From: Scybalousia_A sp963540815
Lineage (GTDB): Bacteria > Bacteroidota > Bacteroidia > Bacteroidales > P3
NCBI GenBank assembly: GCA_963540815.1
Contig: CAUTQY010000004.1
Span: forward strand, 72,578-136,577
Direction: 5' to 3'
Length of the DNA stretch: 64,000 nt
The notes beneath the pieces were generated by a model, which was not told the DNA's origin, searched no databases, and was given only the letters and a program-made list of their open reading frames with translations. The position numbers and the translations under genes were made by a program. The stretch's first letter is position 1. Every line of letters starts with the position of its first letter. Below are positions 16,932 through 25,290 of the stretch, in pieces.

Positions 16932-19169
16932 TTACTTCTTATGAGTAGCATAGTAGTTCATTAGGCAACCGTCAGCCAAAATCTCTCTTTCATCGTTGGT
17001 AAGATTTTGGAAATATAGGTGAATGTCTTTAACCCCATCCTTACTGATAACCTTAGCATTTATTTCCTCCTTACCGCTAAGAATAGCCTCTCTGATACCT
17101 TCAACATAAACAAAATCTCCAACATTATAGTCGAAAGCAGTGTCCTTTGAAATAGTAAAAGGAACTATGCCCCAGTTGATACAATTTGAACGATAGCGTT
17201 TTGTCGCGTACTCATAGCAAATATTGGCATCACCGCCAAGTACCTTTTGACAAGAAGCCGCTTGCTCTCTTGCCGAACCGTCTCCCGGTTTGTTTGCAAA
17301 TATACAAGAACCGAAAGAAGTATTTTCAGGTTTCGCGCCAACCTTATTCAAAGCTTCCAAAACATGCTGAGGAGTTTTACCGGCACGTCTTTCCAAGTCT
17401 TCGCTCTGAATACGTTTGGAAGTACCTACGTATTCAGGCACGCGTCTTGAAAGTGCAAACTCCGAAAGTTTCAACGGATTGGAACGATAGGAAGAGGTTT
17501 CACCCGAAGGTATCAACTCGTCTGTTGTAGTAACGGGGTCGTGGATAACTGCTGCAAGTTCAACCAACATATTATCTTGCATAGGATACATTTTTGGCCA
17601 GTCCTTAATATTTGGTCCGTAACGAAGCTCTTGGCTTGAATCTGCCTTGTCAAAACCTTGGTAAACTCGTTTTTCATAAACCTTAGAGTCATACTTGTAT
17701 CCTTCGTAATCAACGGTGTAGTCTATATCCGTTGCAGCAGTAATAACTCCTCCGTTAGCAGCCGTTGCGGCAATACTTCTTGCATCCATTAGGGCAACAA
17801 GAGAAATCTGTCCTTGACCCGGTTTTGAACCCTCACGGTTAGGGAAGTTACGCGTCGTATGACGAATGGAAAAACCATTATTTGAAGGAACATCACCCGC
17901 ACCAAAACAAGGACCGCAGAAAGCAGGTTTGATTGTAACACCGGCTTCAAGTAAGTCCTCTGCTATGTGAGAACGAGTAGCAGCCAAATAAACAGGTATG
18001 CTTTGCGGATATGCACTTGCTGTAAAATAACCGTTGCCAGTAGATTTATTTTTCAGAATAGCGGCAGCGGCAGCCAAATTATCATACGTACCTCCCGCAC
18101 AGCCGGCTATAATACCTTGGTCTGCCCAAACTTTACCGTCTTTTATTTTGCTTACAAGGTCTATTTCTATTTTATCACCAAATCTTTTTTTGGAATCCTC
18201 TTCTACAGCTCTAAGGATTTCCTTAGGATTTTGTTGCAATTCATGAATAGTGTAAGCATTGGAAGGGTGATAAGGCAAAGCAATCATGGCCTCTTGTTTG
18301 GAAAGGTCTATTTTTATCATACCGTCGTAGTAAGCAACTTTTCCCGGACGAAGTTCTTTGTAATCCTCCGGACGATTGTGCATTTTGTAATAGTTATGTA
18401 CCTCCTCATCGGTAATCCATATGGAAGACAGACAAGTCGTTTCCGTAGTCATAACCTCAATTCCGTTACGAAAATCTATAGGAAGATTCTTTACTCCGGG
18501 TCCTGCAAACTCCAAAACTTTGTTTTTTACAAAACCGTTTTCAAAAGTAGCCTTTACCAAAGAGATGGCCACATCATGAGGTCCTATACCTTTTTTCGGA
18601 GTGCCCTCCAGCCAAACAAGTACAACCTCAGGAGCATTGATATCCCAAGTGTTCTCCAATAATTGTTTAACCAATTCTCCGCCACCTTCGCCAACGCCCA
18701 TGTTACCGAGCGAACCGTAACGAGTATGAGAATCCGAACCCAATATCATATTGCCACATTTAGCCATTGCCTCACGTGCATATTGATGGATAACGGCAAG
18801 GTTTGTCGGAACGAAAATACCACCGTATTTTTTGGCGGCAGAAAGACCAAAAACGTGGTCATCCTCATTAATTGTACCGCCGACAGCACACAAAGAGTTA
18901 TGACAATTAGTCATTCCGTAAGGAATAGGAAATTTTTCCAAACCACTGGCTCTTGCTGTCTGAATGATGCCGACATAGGTAATATCGTGAGAAATCAAGG
19001 CATCAAACTTAATACGCATCTTTTTACCCTTACTGTGGTCTACGTCGTGCGAACGAAGTATTCCGTAAGTAATCGTATTTTCCCTAGCCTCATCAGCAGA
19101 TATATTGGCTGAATCAACTACTTTTTCACCATCAAGGAGATAAACTCCTTTGTTGATAAGTTCTACCAT
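16932..19169 (-). CDS. Aconitase-family hydratase (YbhJ-like)
   Basis: A 745-residue cytosolic Fe-S hydratase of the aconitase superfamily. The three cluster ligands are present: Cys357 in AGCAGGTYDN, and Cys418/Cys421 in FCGPCFGAG. The C-terminal swivel domain follows after about residue 560. The usual aconitase motif around the first ligand (GSCTNSS) is replaced by AGCAGGT, and the Arg-containing substrate loop reads TTRNFPNREGSK. These changes resemble the 'putative hydratase' branch typified by E. coli YbhJ rather than the standard TCA aconitase, so citrate/isocitrate as substrate is not certain. It starts at ATG 19169 with a good upstream promoter and is a single-gene unit with its own terminator. 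Confidence 0.85.
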   Translation of the reverse strand: MVELINKGVYLLDGEKVVDSANISADEARENTITYGILRSHDVDHSKGKKMRIKFDALISHDITYVGIIQTARASGLEKFPIPYGMTNCHNSLCAVGGTINEDDHVFGLSAAKKYGGIFVPTNLAVIHQYAREAMAKCGNMILGSDSHTRYGSLGNMGVGEGGGELVKQLLENTWDINAPEVVLVWLEGTPKKGIGPHDVAISLVKATFENGFVKNKVLEFAGPGVKNLPIDFRNGIEVMTTETTCLSSIWITDEEVHNYYKMHNRPEDYKELRPGKVAYYDGMIKIDLSKQEAMIALPYHPSNAYTIHELQQNPKEILRAVEEDSKKRFGDKIEIDLVSKIKDGKVWADQGIIAGCAGGTYDNLAAAAAILKNKSTGNGYFTASAYPQSIPVYLAATRSHIAEDLLEAGVTIKPAFCGPCFGAGDVPSNNGFSIRHTTRNFPNREGSKPGQGQISLVALMDARSIAATAANGGVITAATDIDYTVDYEGYKYDSKVYEKRVYQGFDKADSSQELRYGPNIKDWPKMYPMQDNMLVELAAVIHDPVTTTDELIPSGETSSYRSNPLKLSEFALSRRVPEYVGTSKRIQSEDLERRAGKTPQHVLEALNKVGAKPENTSFGSCIFANKPGDGSAREQAASCQKVLGGDANICYEYATKRYRSNCINWGIVPFTISKDTAFDYNVGDFVYVEGIREAILSGKEEINAKVISKDGVKDIHLYFQNLTNDEREILADGCLMNYYATHKK

Positions 19170-19226
19170 TTCAATTGTATTTTTATGTTCTTATAAATAT
19201 TCCTCAAATACCTCAATTTGAGAATG

Positions 19227-19259
19227 CAAAATTATATAAACTTTTCAAATCCAAACAAA
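19227..19259 (-). promoter_or_regulatory. Promoter of the aconitase-family gene
   Basis: On the minus strand a TTTG (19256-19259) is followed after 21 bases by TAATTTTG (19227-19234), matching the Bacteroidetes -33/-7 consensus. The leader is about 50 bases. Confidence 0.6.
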
Positions 19260-19405
19260 TTTTAACTAAAAATAACTATTTCAGACAATTAAATTTTGTT
19301 ACCCTTAAATTAATGAAAACACGAAATGCTTTTGTCTGTATAAAAAGAGCAATTTTATGTGTTTTTATTTTTATGTTATTTAGACTTAATTTCCGTTAAA
19401 AATAC

Positions 19406-19413
19406 TAACTTTG
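19406..19413 (+). promoter_or_regulatory. -7 promoter box upstream of exonuclease III
   Basis: TAACTTTG matches TAnnTTTG and lies 35 bases before the xth start codon. The -33 element is not clear. Confidence 0.5.
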
Positions 19414-19447
19414 CCAAAACATTTTATAAAAAAGACCCCGAAAAATA

Positions 19448-20215
19448 ATGAAGATATACTCCTATAATGTTAACGGTATACGTGCCGCAATGAAAAAAGG
19501 ATTTTTAACTTGGTTGCAGGAAAGTAAGGCGGATGTTGTTTGCTTGCAAGAGACCAAAGCGCAAGCAAGCCAAATTCCCGTTTTGGAATTTGCCTCGGCG
19601 GGATACCTTTGTTATAGTTTGTCTGCTCAAAAAAAGGGTTATAGCGGCGTTGCCATATTAACAAAAAAAGAACCTCAAAGTAAAGTCTTGGGAATGGGTA
19701 TGGAAAAATATGACGCTGAAGGTAGAATGATAAGAATAGATTTTTCATCCTTTTCGGTAGCGAGTATCTATCATCCGGCAGGAATATCGGGTGAGGTCAG
19801 ACAAAACTTTAAGATGCAATGGCTAAGCGATTTTCAAATATACACCAAAGAATTGCAAAAACAAATACCAAATCTTATACTTTGCGGAGATTATAACATT
19901 GCCCACGAAGAAATAGATATACACGACCCAAAAGGCAATGCCAATCATTCCGGTTTTTTACCAGAGGAAAGAATGTGGATGACTGATTTTTTAGGATCCG
20001 GTTTTATAGATAGTTTTCGTTACACGCACCCGGAAGAAAAAGATGCTTATTCGTGGTGGTCGTATCGCACAAATTCCAGAAATAATAATAAAGGTTGGCG
20101 TTTGGATTACTGTATGGTATCCGATGCAATGAAAAATAAAATAATAGACGCAGGCATTGTACCCTCCGCTATGCAAAGTGACCATTGCCCTGTTTGGGTA
20201 GAAATAAACGAATAA
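19448..20215 (+). CDS. xth: Exodeoxyribonuclease III
   Basis: A 255-residue protein of the endonuclease/exonuclease/phosphatase fold, the usual length for the ExoA/XthA group that repairs abasic sites and 3'-blocked ends. Visible motifs are YNVNGIRAA at the N-terminus, the metal-binding Glu in VCLQETKA (about residue 35), CGDYNIAHEEIDIHDPKGN in the middle (catalytic Asp/Asn), and SDHCPVWVEI at the C-terminus with the catalytic Asp-His pair. It has no signal peptide. It is first in a plus-strand run with an OmpA-type lipoprotein (21-base gap) and a MutS-like ATPase. Confidence 0.95.
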   Translation: MKIYSYNVNGIRAAMKKGFLTWLQESKADVVCLQETKAQASQIPVLEFASAGYLCYSLSAQKKGYSGVAILTKKEPQSKVLGMGMEKYDAEGRMIRIDFSSFSVASIYHPAGISGEVRQNFKMQWLSDFQIYTKELQKQIPNLILCGDYNIAHEEIDIHDPKGNANHSGFLPEERMWMTDFLGSGFIDSFRYTHPEEKDAYSWWSYRTNSRNNNKGWRLDYCMVSDAMKNKIIDAGIVPSAMQSDHCPVWVEINE

Positions 20216-20236
20216 TATTTTATACAACAATACATC

Positions 20237-21196
20237 ATGAGTAAAGGTAAAATTATAGGTCTGCTTATCATTATAGTTTTGATTATGACAGGTTGTGTAA
20301 GTTCAAAAAAATACAATGACTTACTAACTAATTACAACAACCAAAGAGAAAATTTTAATCAAACAAAATCCTTGTTGGAGCAAACTTCCAAGGATTTACA
20401 AAATACAAAGTCCGATTTGCAAGACTGTTTAAAAACTGGTTCTATTCTAAAAGAAGACAATAGGAATTTAAAAGAGGATAATACTCTTTCCAAACAAGAA
20501 ATAAAAGAGTTGCAAAAACAATTAAAAACCTCTAATAGTAAAATAAACGAAGTGCTTAACGATAAAAGCCAACATTTGGCGGAAATGAGTGACAATTTGG
20601 CTATTAAAGAGCAGGAATTGATTCAAAAAGAAAGAAATTTGGATTCTTTACAAACAACTATACTTGTTTTTCAAGAGCAGATTAATAAAATGAAACAACA
20701 GTTGGAGGCTTCAAATAAAAAACTGGAGGATATACACAGCAAATTAAAGAATGCTTTATTGGGGTTTGAAAACAAAGGTCTTAGTATAGAAAATAAGAAT
20801 GGAAAAATATATGTGTCAATGGACGAAAAACTTTTGTTTTCTTCCGGTTCTTGGCAGGTAAACAGCGAGGGGAAACAAGCCTTATTGGAAATGGCTACAA
20901 TATTGAGCAACAATCCGGACATAGATATTATGGTAGAAGGACATACGGACAATGTGGAGCTAAAGGGTAAAAACCAAATAAAAGACAACTGGGATTTAAG
21001 TGTGATGCGAGCAACCTCCATAACCAAAATTTTATTGAATGATACGGGTATATCACCACAAAGAATTATACCCTGCGGACGAGGAGAGTACATGCCTATT
21101 GCCGATAATAAAACAACAGAGGGAAAAGCAAAAAATCGCAGAACGGAAATAATACTTTCTCCTAAAATAGGTGAGTTGTTGAATATTTTGGAATAA
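20237..21196 (+). CDS. OmpA-family peptidoglycan-binding lipoprotein with coiled coil
   Basis: A 319-residue lipoprotein: the lipobox IMTGC puts the lipidated Cys at residue 20. Residues about 30-175 are a long heptad-rich coiled coil with many Lys, Glu and Gln. Residues about 195-310 form an OmpA/MotB-like domain with the diagnostic VEGHTDN motif and a C-terminal NRRTEI segment that contacts diaminopimelate in the family. The layout suggests an outer-membrane-anchored protein that reaches peptidoglycan through a stalk. It lies 21 bases after xth and 16 bases before the MutS-like gene, and is probably co-transcribed without an obvious functional link. Confidence 0.88.
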   Translation: MSKGKIIGLLIIIVLIMTGCVSSKKYNDLLTNYNNQRENFNQTKSLLEQTSKDLQNTKSDLQDCLKTGSILKEDNRNLKEDNTLSKQEIKELQKQLKTSNSKINEVLNDKSQHLAEMSDNLAIKEQELIQKERNLDSLQTTILVFQEQINKMKQQLEASNKKLEDIHSKLKNALLGFENKGLSIENKNGKIYVSMDEKLLFSSGSWQVNSEGKQALLEMATILSNNPDIDIMVEGHTDNVELKGKNQIKDNWDLSVMRATSITKILLNDTGISPQRIIPCGRGEYMPIADNKTTEGKAKNRRTEIILSPKIGELLNILE

Positions 21197-21212
21197 CGGT
21201 TTTTATAAAATA

Positions 21213-22589
21213 ATGAACTTCAAGGAGGCCATAAGCAAATATCCGTTATTGAGAAACATTTACGAACAACTTGTTATAAAAACAAGTATGGGAAGGCAAA
21301 TGTTACTTTATTCCGAATTTTCGGATAATGAAGATTACTTGGAATATCAATACAAATCAACCCTTAACTGTCAAAGATACATAAAAAACCTAAGCAATAA
21401 TGACAAAATGCTATTGGAGTGTGTTTTGTATGACATACACGATATTAGCGGGAGTGTGAAAATATTGCAAGGTGGAGAAAGTTTAGACGATATAGGTCTA
21501 TTTGAAGTAAAAGCATTTTGTTTGTCTTGCAAAAAACTAAACAAAATGCTTTTGGGGTTGGAAGACAAAGAATTTATTTTTAATGATTTACAGGATGTAA
21601 TTAATTTATTGGACCCGGAAGGAATAGAGGCAAATCAATTTTATATCTATCCGTCCTATCATCCGTTATTAAAAGAAAAAAGACAACTTTTTGAAAAATA
21701 CAAAAAAGCGAACGATTCAAAGGCAAACGAGGTTTATGAAGAAATTTTAATAATGGAAAAAGAGGTTCGTGAGTATTTATCACAAAAGTTGGTCGGCTTT
21801 TGTAACGAAATACAGGAGAACATTAACCGAGTTGCTTTTTTGGATACTTGTATTGCAAAGGCAGAGTTGAATATAAAACTAAACCTTATCTACCCTACCC
21901 TATCAGAAAAAAATATTATCCGATACAAAAAGATTTTTAATCCCATTCTTAAACAAATCTTGCAATCAAAAGGCTCCGACTTTCAAGCCATAGATATGGA
22001 TTTGGGAGAAGTTCCAACCTTGATAACCGGTGCCAACATGGCAGGTAAAACCGTTGTTCTGAAAACACTTGCTTTGTCTCAACTTATGTTGCAATTCGGT
22101 TTTTTTGTTCCTTGTGAAGAATGCGAATTGGGTTTGTTTAAAGATGTGCTTTGTTCTATCGGAGACAATCAGAATGAGAACGAAGGCTTATCTTCTTTTG
22201 CCTCGGAAATACTTTTATTGAATACAATAATACAAAAAGTTAAAACCGGAGAAAAGTATTTGGTTTTGGTAGATGAATTGGCTCGCACTACCAATCCTAT
22301 AGAAGGAGTAAAACTATTGGAAGGCTTTATGCGTACCATAGTTAAGGGCAAGGCTATAAGTGTAATTACCACCCACTATTCCAACATAAAAGTTGAGTGC
22401 AGACGTCTAAGAGTTAGGGGATTTATCGGCAAAAATCTACAACCTCCCATTTCTATAAATAACCTTGCAAACAATATGGATTATTCTTTGATAGAGGACA
22501 ACAGTAATCAGGCACCCAACGAAGCCATTAATCTTTGTAATCTACTAGGTATAGATAAAGATTGGATAAATAATATTACAAAAAATTAA
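21213..22589 (+). CDS. MutS-like ATPase without a mismatch-binding domain
   Basis: A 458-residue protein with a C-terminal MutS domain V ATPase. The Walker A loop is TGANMAGKT (residues 272-280), the Walker B strand reads YLVLVDELA, the signature-like region is NEGLSSFASEI, and the switch His sits in VITTHYSNI. The N-terminal half (1-250) looks like a helical lever/clamp region; no mismatch-recognition domain I and no Smr nuclease tail are present, so it is not mismatch-repair MutS or MutS2. It resembles the MutS-related reactivase ATPase KamC of lysine 5,6-aminomutase operons, but no aminomutase genes are in the window, so that assignment is tentative. Confidence 0.8.
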   Translation: MNFKEAISKYPLLRNIYEQLVIKTSMGRQMLLYSEFSDNEDYLEYQYKSTLNCQRYIKNLSNNDKMLLECVLYDIHDISGSVKILQGGESLDDIGLFEVKAFCLSCKKLNKMLLGLEDKEFIFNDLQDVINLLDPEGIEANQFYIYPSYHPLLKEKRQLFEKYKKANDSKANEVYEEILIMEKEVREYLSQKLVGFCNEIQENINRVAFLDTCIAKAELNIKLNLIYPTLSEKNIIRYKKIFNPILKQILQSKGSDFQAIDMDLGEVPTLITGANMAGKTVVLKTLALSQLMLQFGFFVPCEECELGLFKDVLCSIGDNQNENEGLSSFASEILLLNTIIQKVKTGEKYLVLVDELARTTNPIEGVKLLEGFMRTIVKGKAISVITTHYSNIKVECRRLRVRGFIGKNLQPPISINNLANNMDYSLIEDNSNQAPNEAINLCNLLGIDKDWINNITKN

Positions 22590-22618
22590 AGTTTTTTTTA
22601 TTCTTTTTCTTAAAATAT

Positions 22619-22649
22619 TTGGTAGATTGAAAAATATTACATATCTTTG
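22619..22649 (+). promoter_or_regulatory. Promoter of the candidate noncoding RNA
   Basis: TTG (22619-22621), a 20-base spacer and TATCTTTG (22642-22649) match the Bacteroidetes -33/-7 promoter well. Transcription should start near 22653-22656. Confidence 0.7.
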
Positions 22650-22652
22650 CCC

Positions 22653-22908
22653 GCATAAATACAAACCATGTATGTGTGCGGGCAATGTAATTTATGGTGT
22701 TGTTGTTTTTATAACAAAATTCTTGTTTTCTTGTTTGCCTATAAGAACAAGGAAGTATTGCGATATTATTATTGCCTCTAAGTACATAAACTTTATATGC
22801 AAAAATAAATTCATAGTCATTAGGGGGTGTTGTTAACGGAACTCAAGTTGTTTTTGTTTGAGTTTTTAGCCCCCACAAAACTATAACCTATACGATTATA
22901 GTTTTTTT
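22653..22908 (+). ncRNA. Candidate stand-alone small RNA, about 255 nt
   Basis: The stretch runs from a strong promoter to an intrinsic terminator with no coding potential. A 5' hairpin pairs 22649-22655 with 22677-22683, with an inner 5-base stem and an AACCA loop. A second structured element pairs the five G at 22823-22827 with the five C at 22870-22874, enclosing an inner stem (22840-22846 with 22858-22864). The terminator follows at once. I could not match it to tmRNA, RNase P RNA, SRP RNA or a 6S-like single long hairpin. It could be a trans-acting RNA or an attenuated leader of the lipoprotein gene at 22986. The exact ends are inferred. Confidence 0.6.
22877..22908 (+). terminator. Rho-independent terminator of the candidate RNA
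   Basis: A perfect 10-base stem (22877-22886 with 22896-22905), a 9-base loop and a T tract form an intrinsic terminator 78 bases upstream of the next start codon. Confidence 0.85.
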
Positions 22909-22985
22909 ATTTCCTTAATTGTATGGCAAAAACGCACAGAAATAAAAATAATATTGAATTTAATAACAAAAAATAATATACGATT

Positions 22986-23477
22986 ATGAAGAACATGTTA
23001 ATATTAGGCATAATAACTTTGAGTGTTGCCTCTATGGTTTTCGTCGCTTGTAATGACGAGCAAGAAGATAATAAGTCGCAGATAATAGTAACAAAAGCCA
23101 AAGAAAAGATGGGTAAATTCTATCTTGGAGGCTGTGGCAATTCCAATTGTCCGGAAAATAAAGATAAAACCACTTCAATGCATTGTCATTACAATGAACA
23201 TGGCAATTGTTTTCCGGAAGTTGTTGTTTACGGTACCAGGTTAAATCATATTAATTCCTTACGGAGTGCCATAGACAATAACACTGCAATAAGATTTATA
23301 CAAAGTAATATGAAGCAACTTGGTGAGTGTTTTGATTCCAATCTGTTACAAGAGGTTATAAATCGAAACGTAAACCTGTCTTACAATCTAACGGCTTCTT
23401 ATGTTTATTTTCAATTTATGGATAATAAAACAAAAGAATATATTGCCGTATATCCATTTAGTTTGAAAAATGATTAA
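22986..23477 (+). CDS. Cys/His-rich lipoprotein of unknown function
   Basis: A 163-residue predicted lipoprotein: lipobox MVFVAC puts the lipidated Cys at residue 22. The mature N-terminal part has a dense Cys/His cluster (Cys50, Cys55, His66, Cys67, His68, His72, Cys75) that looks like a metal site or disulfide-rich module, followed by PEVVVYG (residues 77-83). A further Cys lies at 115. The C-terminal half is mixed helix and strand. I recognise no family. It is followed, after a 15-base-stem hairpin, by a propeller-like lipoprotein and a CxxC lipoprotein on the same strand, suggesting a periplasm- or surface-facing redox or metal system; that is inference. Confidence 0.7.
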   Translation: MKNMLILGIITLSVASMVFVACNDEQEDNKSQIIVTKAKEKMGKFYLGGCGNSNCPENKDKTTSMHCHYNEHGNCFPEVVVYGTRLNHINSLRSAIDNNTAIRFIQSNMKQLGECFDSNLLQEVINRNVNLSYNLTASYVYFQFMDNKTKEYIAVYPFSLKND

Positions 23478-23487
23478 TTAACTCTCT

Positions 23488-23520
23488 TAAGGTTTGGAGT
23501 AAGTTTTACTCCAAACCTTA
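23488..23520 (+). other. Intergenic hairpin without a T tract
   Basis: A perfect 15-base stem (23488-23502 with 23506-23520) with a 3-base loop lies between the Cys/His lipoprotein and the propeller gene. No run of T follows, so it is more like an mRNA stability or processing hairpin, or a weak terminator that sets the ratio of the two genes. Confidence 0.7.
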
Positions 23521-23539
23521 ATTTAATACCCAACAGACA

Positions 23540-24682
23540 ATGAATCCCAAAACAGTAAAATATTTGCTTTTATCTTTTATGTTGTTATCTTTCTTCTCTT
23601 GTTCCGCTCAAAAAAGCGAAGATGTTACCTTTGAAAAAGAGGTGGTAATTTATAACCCAATAAATGCTCTAACGGAATACATTACAAAAGATTCCATATA
23701 TTTTATAGGAAAAGATCTTGCCTCAAGAAAAGAAATAGTAGTTTATGATTTAAAAGGTGAACCACGTAAAACAATAAAGATAAAGAAAATGCCACATTTG
23801 GAATACTCAAACATACTTCATTTCATAAATTATGATTCTATGTTTATTTCCATAGCATCTCCTCTTCAGGTTATTTATTTAATAGATTCTTCCTCCAATA
23901 TAAAATTTTATAAAGAGTTCCCATATCATCTCACAAGCGACAGTATCAACACATGCTTAGTTAATCGTATTCATTACCATAACGGCAATCTTTACACCCT
24001 ATTAAACATGTATCCTGATGACATGGGGCCTTGCTCGGCAAGAATAATGCTTAACAGAGTGGCAAGAGAACTTCCTTTATACTGTAAAATACCAATAAAA
24101 GATTCTTCCGAGTTAGAATTCTACGGTCAAAATACGGTTCAGTATTTATATGATAATGATTCTGTTTTTTACGGACGAGAAAAAATATCTACACAATATG
24201 CTAACGGATATCTTTTTAGTAGGAGATACCCTTCCGTAGATGTGATTATTTTTGACTTGAATACAAACAAAATAGTTAAAACATTGAAAATTTCCAGCAA
24301 ATTAATTGACACCACTCCGCCAAAAGAAATATTACTAGAATGTGACGACTATTCAAACTTCATTGATAGTATTAACGACGTGAATCAAAAAGGAATTTCC
24401 ATAACAAATATTTGTTATGACACTACCAGGGAATTATATTATTTTTTCATAGAAAAATGGCGTCGAAATAACAAAACTGACATTGTAGTACAAATTTTTG
24501 ACAAAGATTTTAATTTCAATAGGGAGTTTGATATCAAAAATAGAAAAAAAGGGAAAAAGAATATGATATTTGACGATATATTTTTATTTAAAAATCAAAT
24601 AGTCTTGAAATATATTGAAAACCCTATACCTGAAAAAACACGTATAAATGTTATTTATGATTTCTATAATATTAATTTTTAG
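23540..24682 (+). CDS. Propeller-like lipoprotein, DUF4221-like
   Basis: A 380-residue lipoprotein; lipobox SFFSC puts the lipidated Cys at residue 21. The mature protein is rich in short beta strands repeating about every 45-60 residues (for example IVVYDLKGEPRKTIKI near 70, VDVIIFDLNTNKIVKTLKI near 230, DIVVQIFDKDFNFNREFDI near 315), which is typical of Bacteroidetes 6-bladed propeller lipoproteins such as DUF4221. No catalytic residues are identifiable. It follows the Cys/His lipoprotein by 62 bases and precedes a CxxC lipoprotein by 17 bases, so the last two are very likely one operon. Function unknown. Confidence 0.7.
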   Translation: MNPKTVKYLLLSFMLLSFFSCSAQKSEDVTFEKEVVIYNPINALTEYITKDSIYFIGKDLASRKEIVVYDLKGEPRKTIKIKKMPHLEYSNILHFINYDSMFISIASPLQVIYLIDSSSNIKFYKEFPYHLTSDSINTCLVNRIHYHNGNLYTLLNMYPDDMGPCSARIMLNRVARELPLYCKIPIKDSSELEFYGQNTVQYLYDNDSVFYGREKISTQYANGYLFSRRYPSVDVIIFDLNTNKIVKTLKISSKLIDTTPPKEILLECDDYSNFIDSINDVNQKGISITNICYDTTRELYYFFIEKWRRNNKTDIVVQIFDKDFNFNREFDIKNRKKGKKNMIFDDIFLFKNQIVLKYIENPIPEKTRINVIYDFYNINF

Positions 24683-24699
24683 TTAAATACTATTGAAAT

Positions 24700-25209
24700 A
24701 TGAAAAAAATAAAGATACGAATAAATAGCATGTTTATAGTTTTCACAATATTGGCACTTGGTCTGATATTAATACACGGTTGTGTCTCGCAAAAACCGGA
24801 GGATGTTATTATGAATTATGTCCGCAAAAATTTTAAGAACATGGATAAAAACGCAGAAAATTGCGTATTTATAATAACGGAATACGGTTGTATTCCGTGC
24901 AATATGGAAATGTCACGTCTTGCAAGCAAGTTCGTTGATATGCAAGGTATTTATGTTGTTGTTAATGCAAACGCTAATGGTACAGTTATAGATATTTCTC
25001 CTTACTGGGAGGCAAAAAAGACCGAACAAATAAGTTATGACACCAATAGATATTTTGATAAACATGATTTAAAATCTTCTTATGCCATATTTATCAAAAA
25101 CGATAGAATAGATACCATACTTGACGCTGATGCAAGAAGACTTATCAACAATAAAAAGTATATTCTAAAACGAATTACTTCCCAAACGGATAACTATAAA
25201 GCAGAATAA
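24700..25209 (+). CDS. Lipoprotein with thioredoxin-like CxxC motif
   Basis: A 169-residue predicted lipoprotein: a long hydrophobic signal (11-27) ends in ILIHGC with Cys28. The sequence ENCVFIITEYGCIPCNMEM (about 53-71) has the strand-then-CxxC plan of a thioredoxin fold, with Cys64 and Cys67 in CIPC. The rest is shorter and more divergent than TlpA/ResA proteins, and I cannot place the cis-proline with certainty. A role in periplasmic thiol/disulfide exchange is likely from the motif, and the Cys-rich lipoprotein two genes upstream is a possible client. It ends before a strong bidirectional terminator. Confidence 0.68.
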   Translation: MKKIKIRINSMFIVFTILALGLILIHGCVSQKPEDVIMNYVRKNFKNMDKNAENCVFIITEYGCIPCNMEMSRLASKFVDMQGIYVVVNANANGTVIDISPYWEAKKTEQISYDTNRYFDKHDLKSSYAIFIKNDRIDTILDADARRLINNKKYILKRITSQTDNYKAE

Positions 25210-25290
25210 TTTTTTTGTATAATTCAAATACAAAAAAATTGATGACCACAGTATTGTTGCCAATTTGTTCTAACGAAACGGCGATTCAAT

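Larger units (their letters stand above)
22590..22985 (+). other. Gene-free region holding a candidate RNA gene
   Basis: No credible reading frame is present between the MutS-like gene and the next lipoprotein gene. A small open frame at 22627-22836 overlaps the promoter and RNA hairpins and lacks a credible start. The region contains a promoter, several hairpins and a terminator, listed separately. Confidence 0.7.

Noticed and set aside
17967..18662. Long plus-strand frame opposite the aconitase-family gene
   Set aside because: It is antisense to a clearly conserved enzyme gene and has no domain; it is a shadow frame.
22627..22836. A 69-codon plus-strand frame in the candidate RNA
   Set aside because: It begins before the predicted transcription start with a non-ATG codon and spans the structured hairpins.
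22653..22908. tmRNA, RNase P RNA, SRP RNA or a known riboswitch
   Set aside because: None of the diagnostic cores or tRNA-like ends of these RNAs could be found, so it was left as an unknown candidate RNA.
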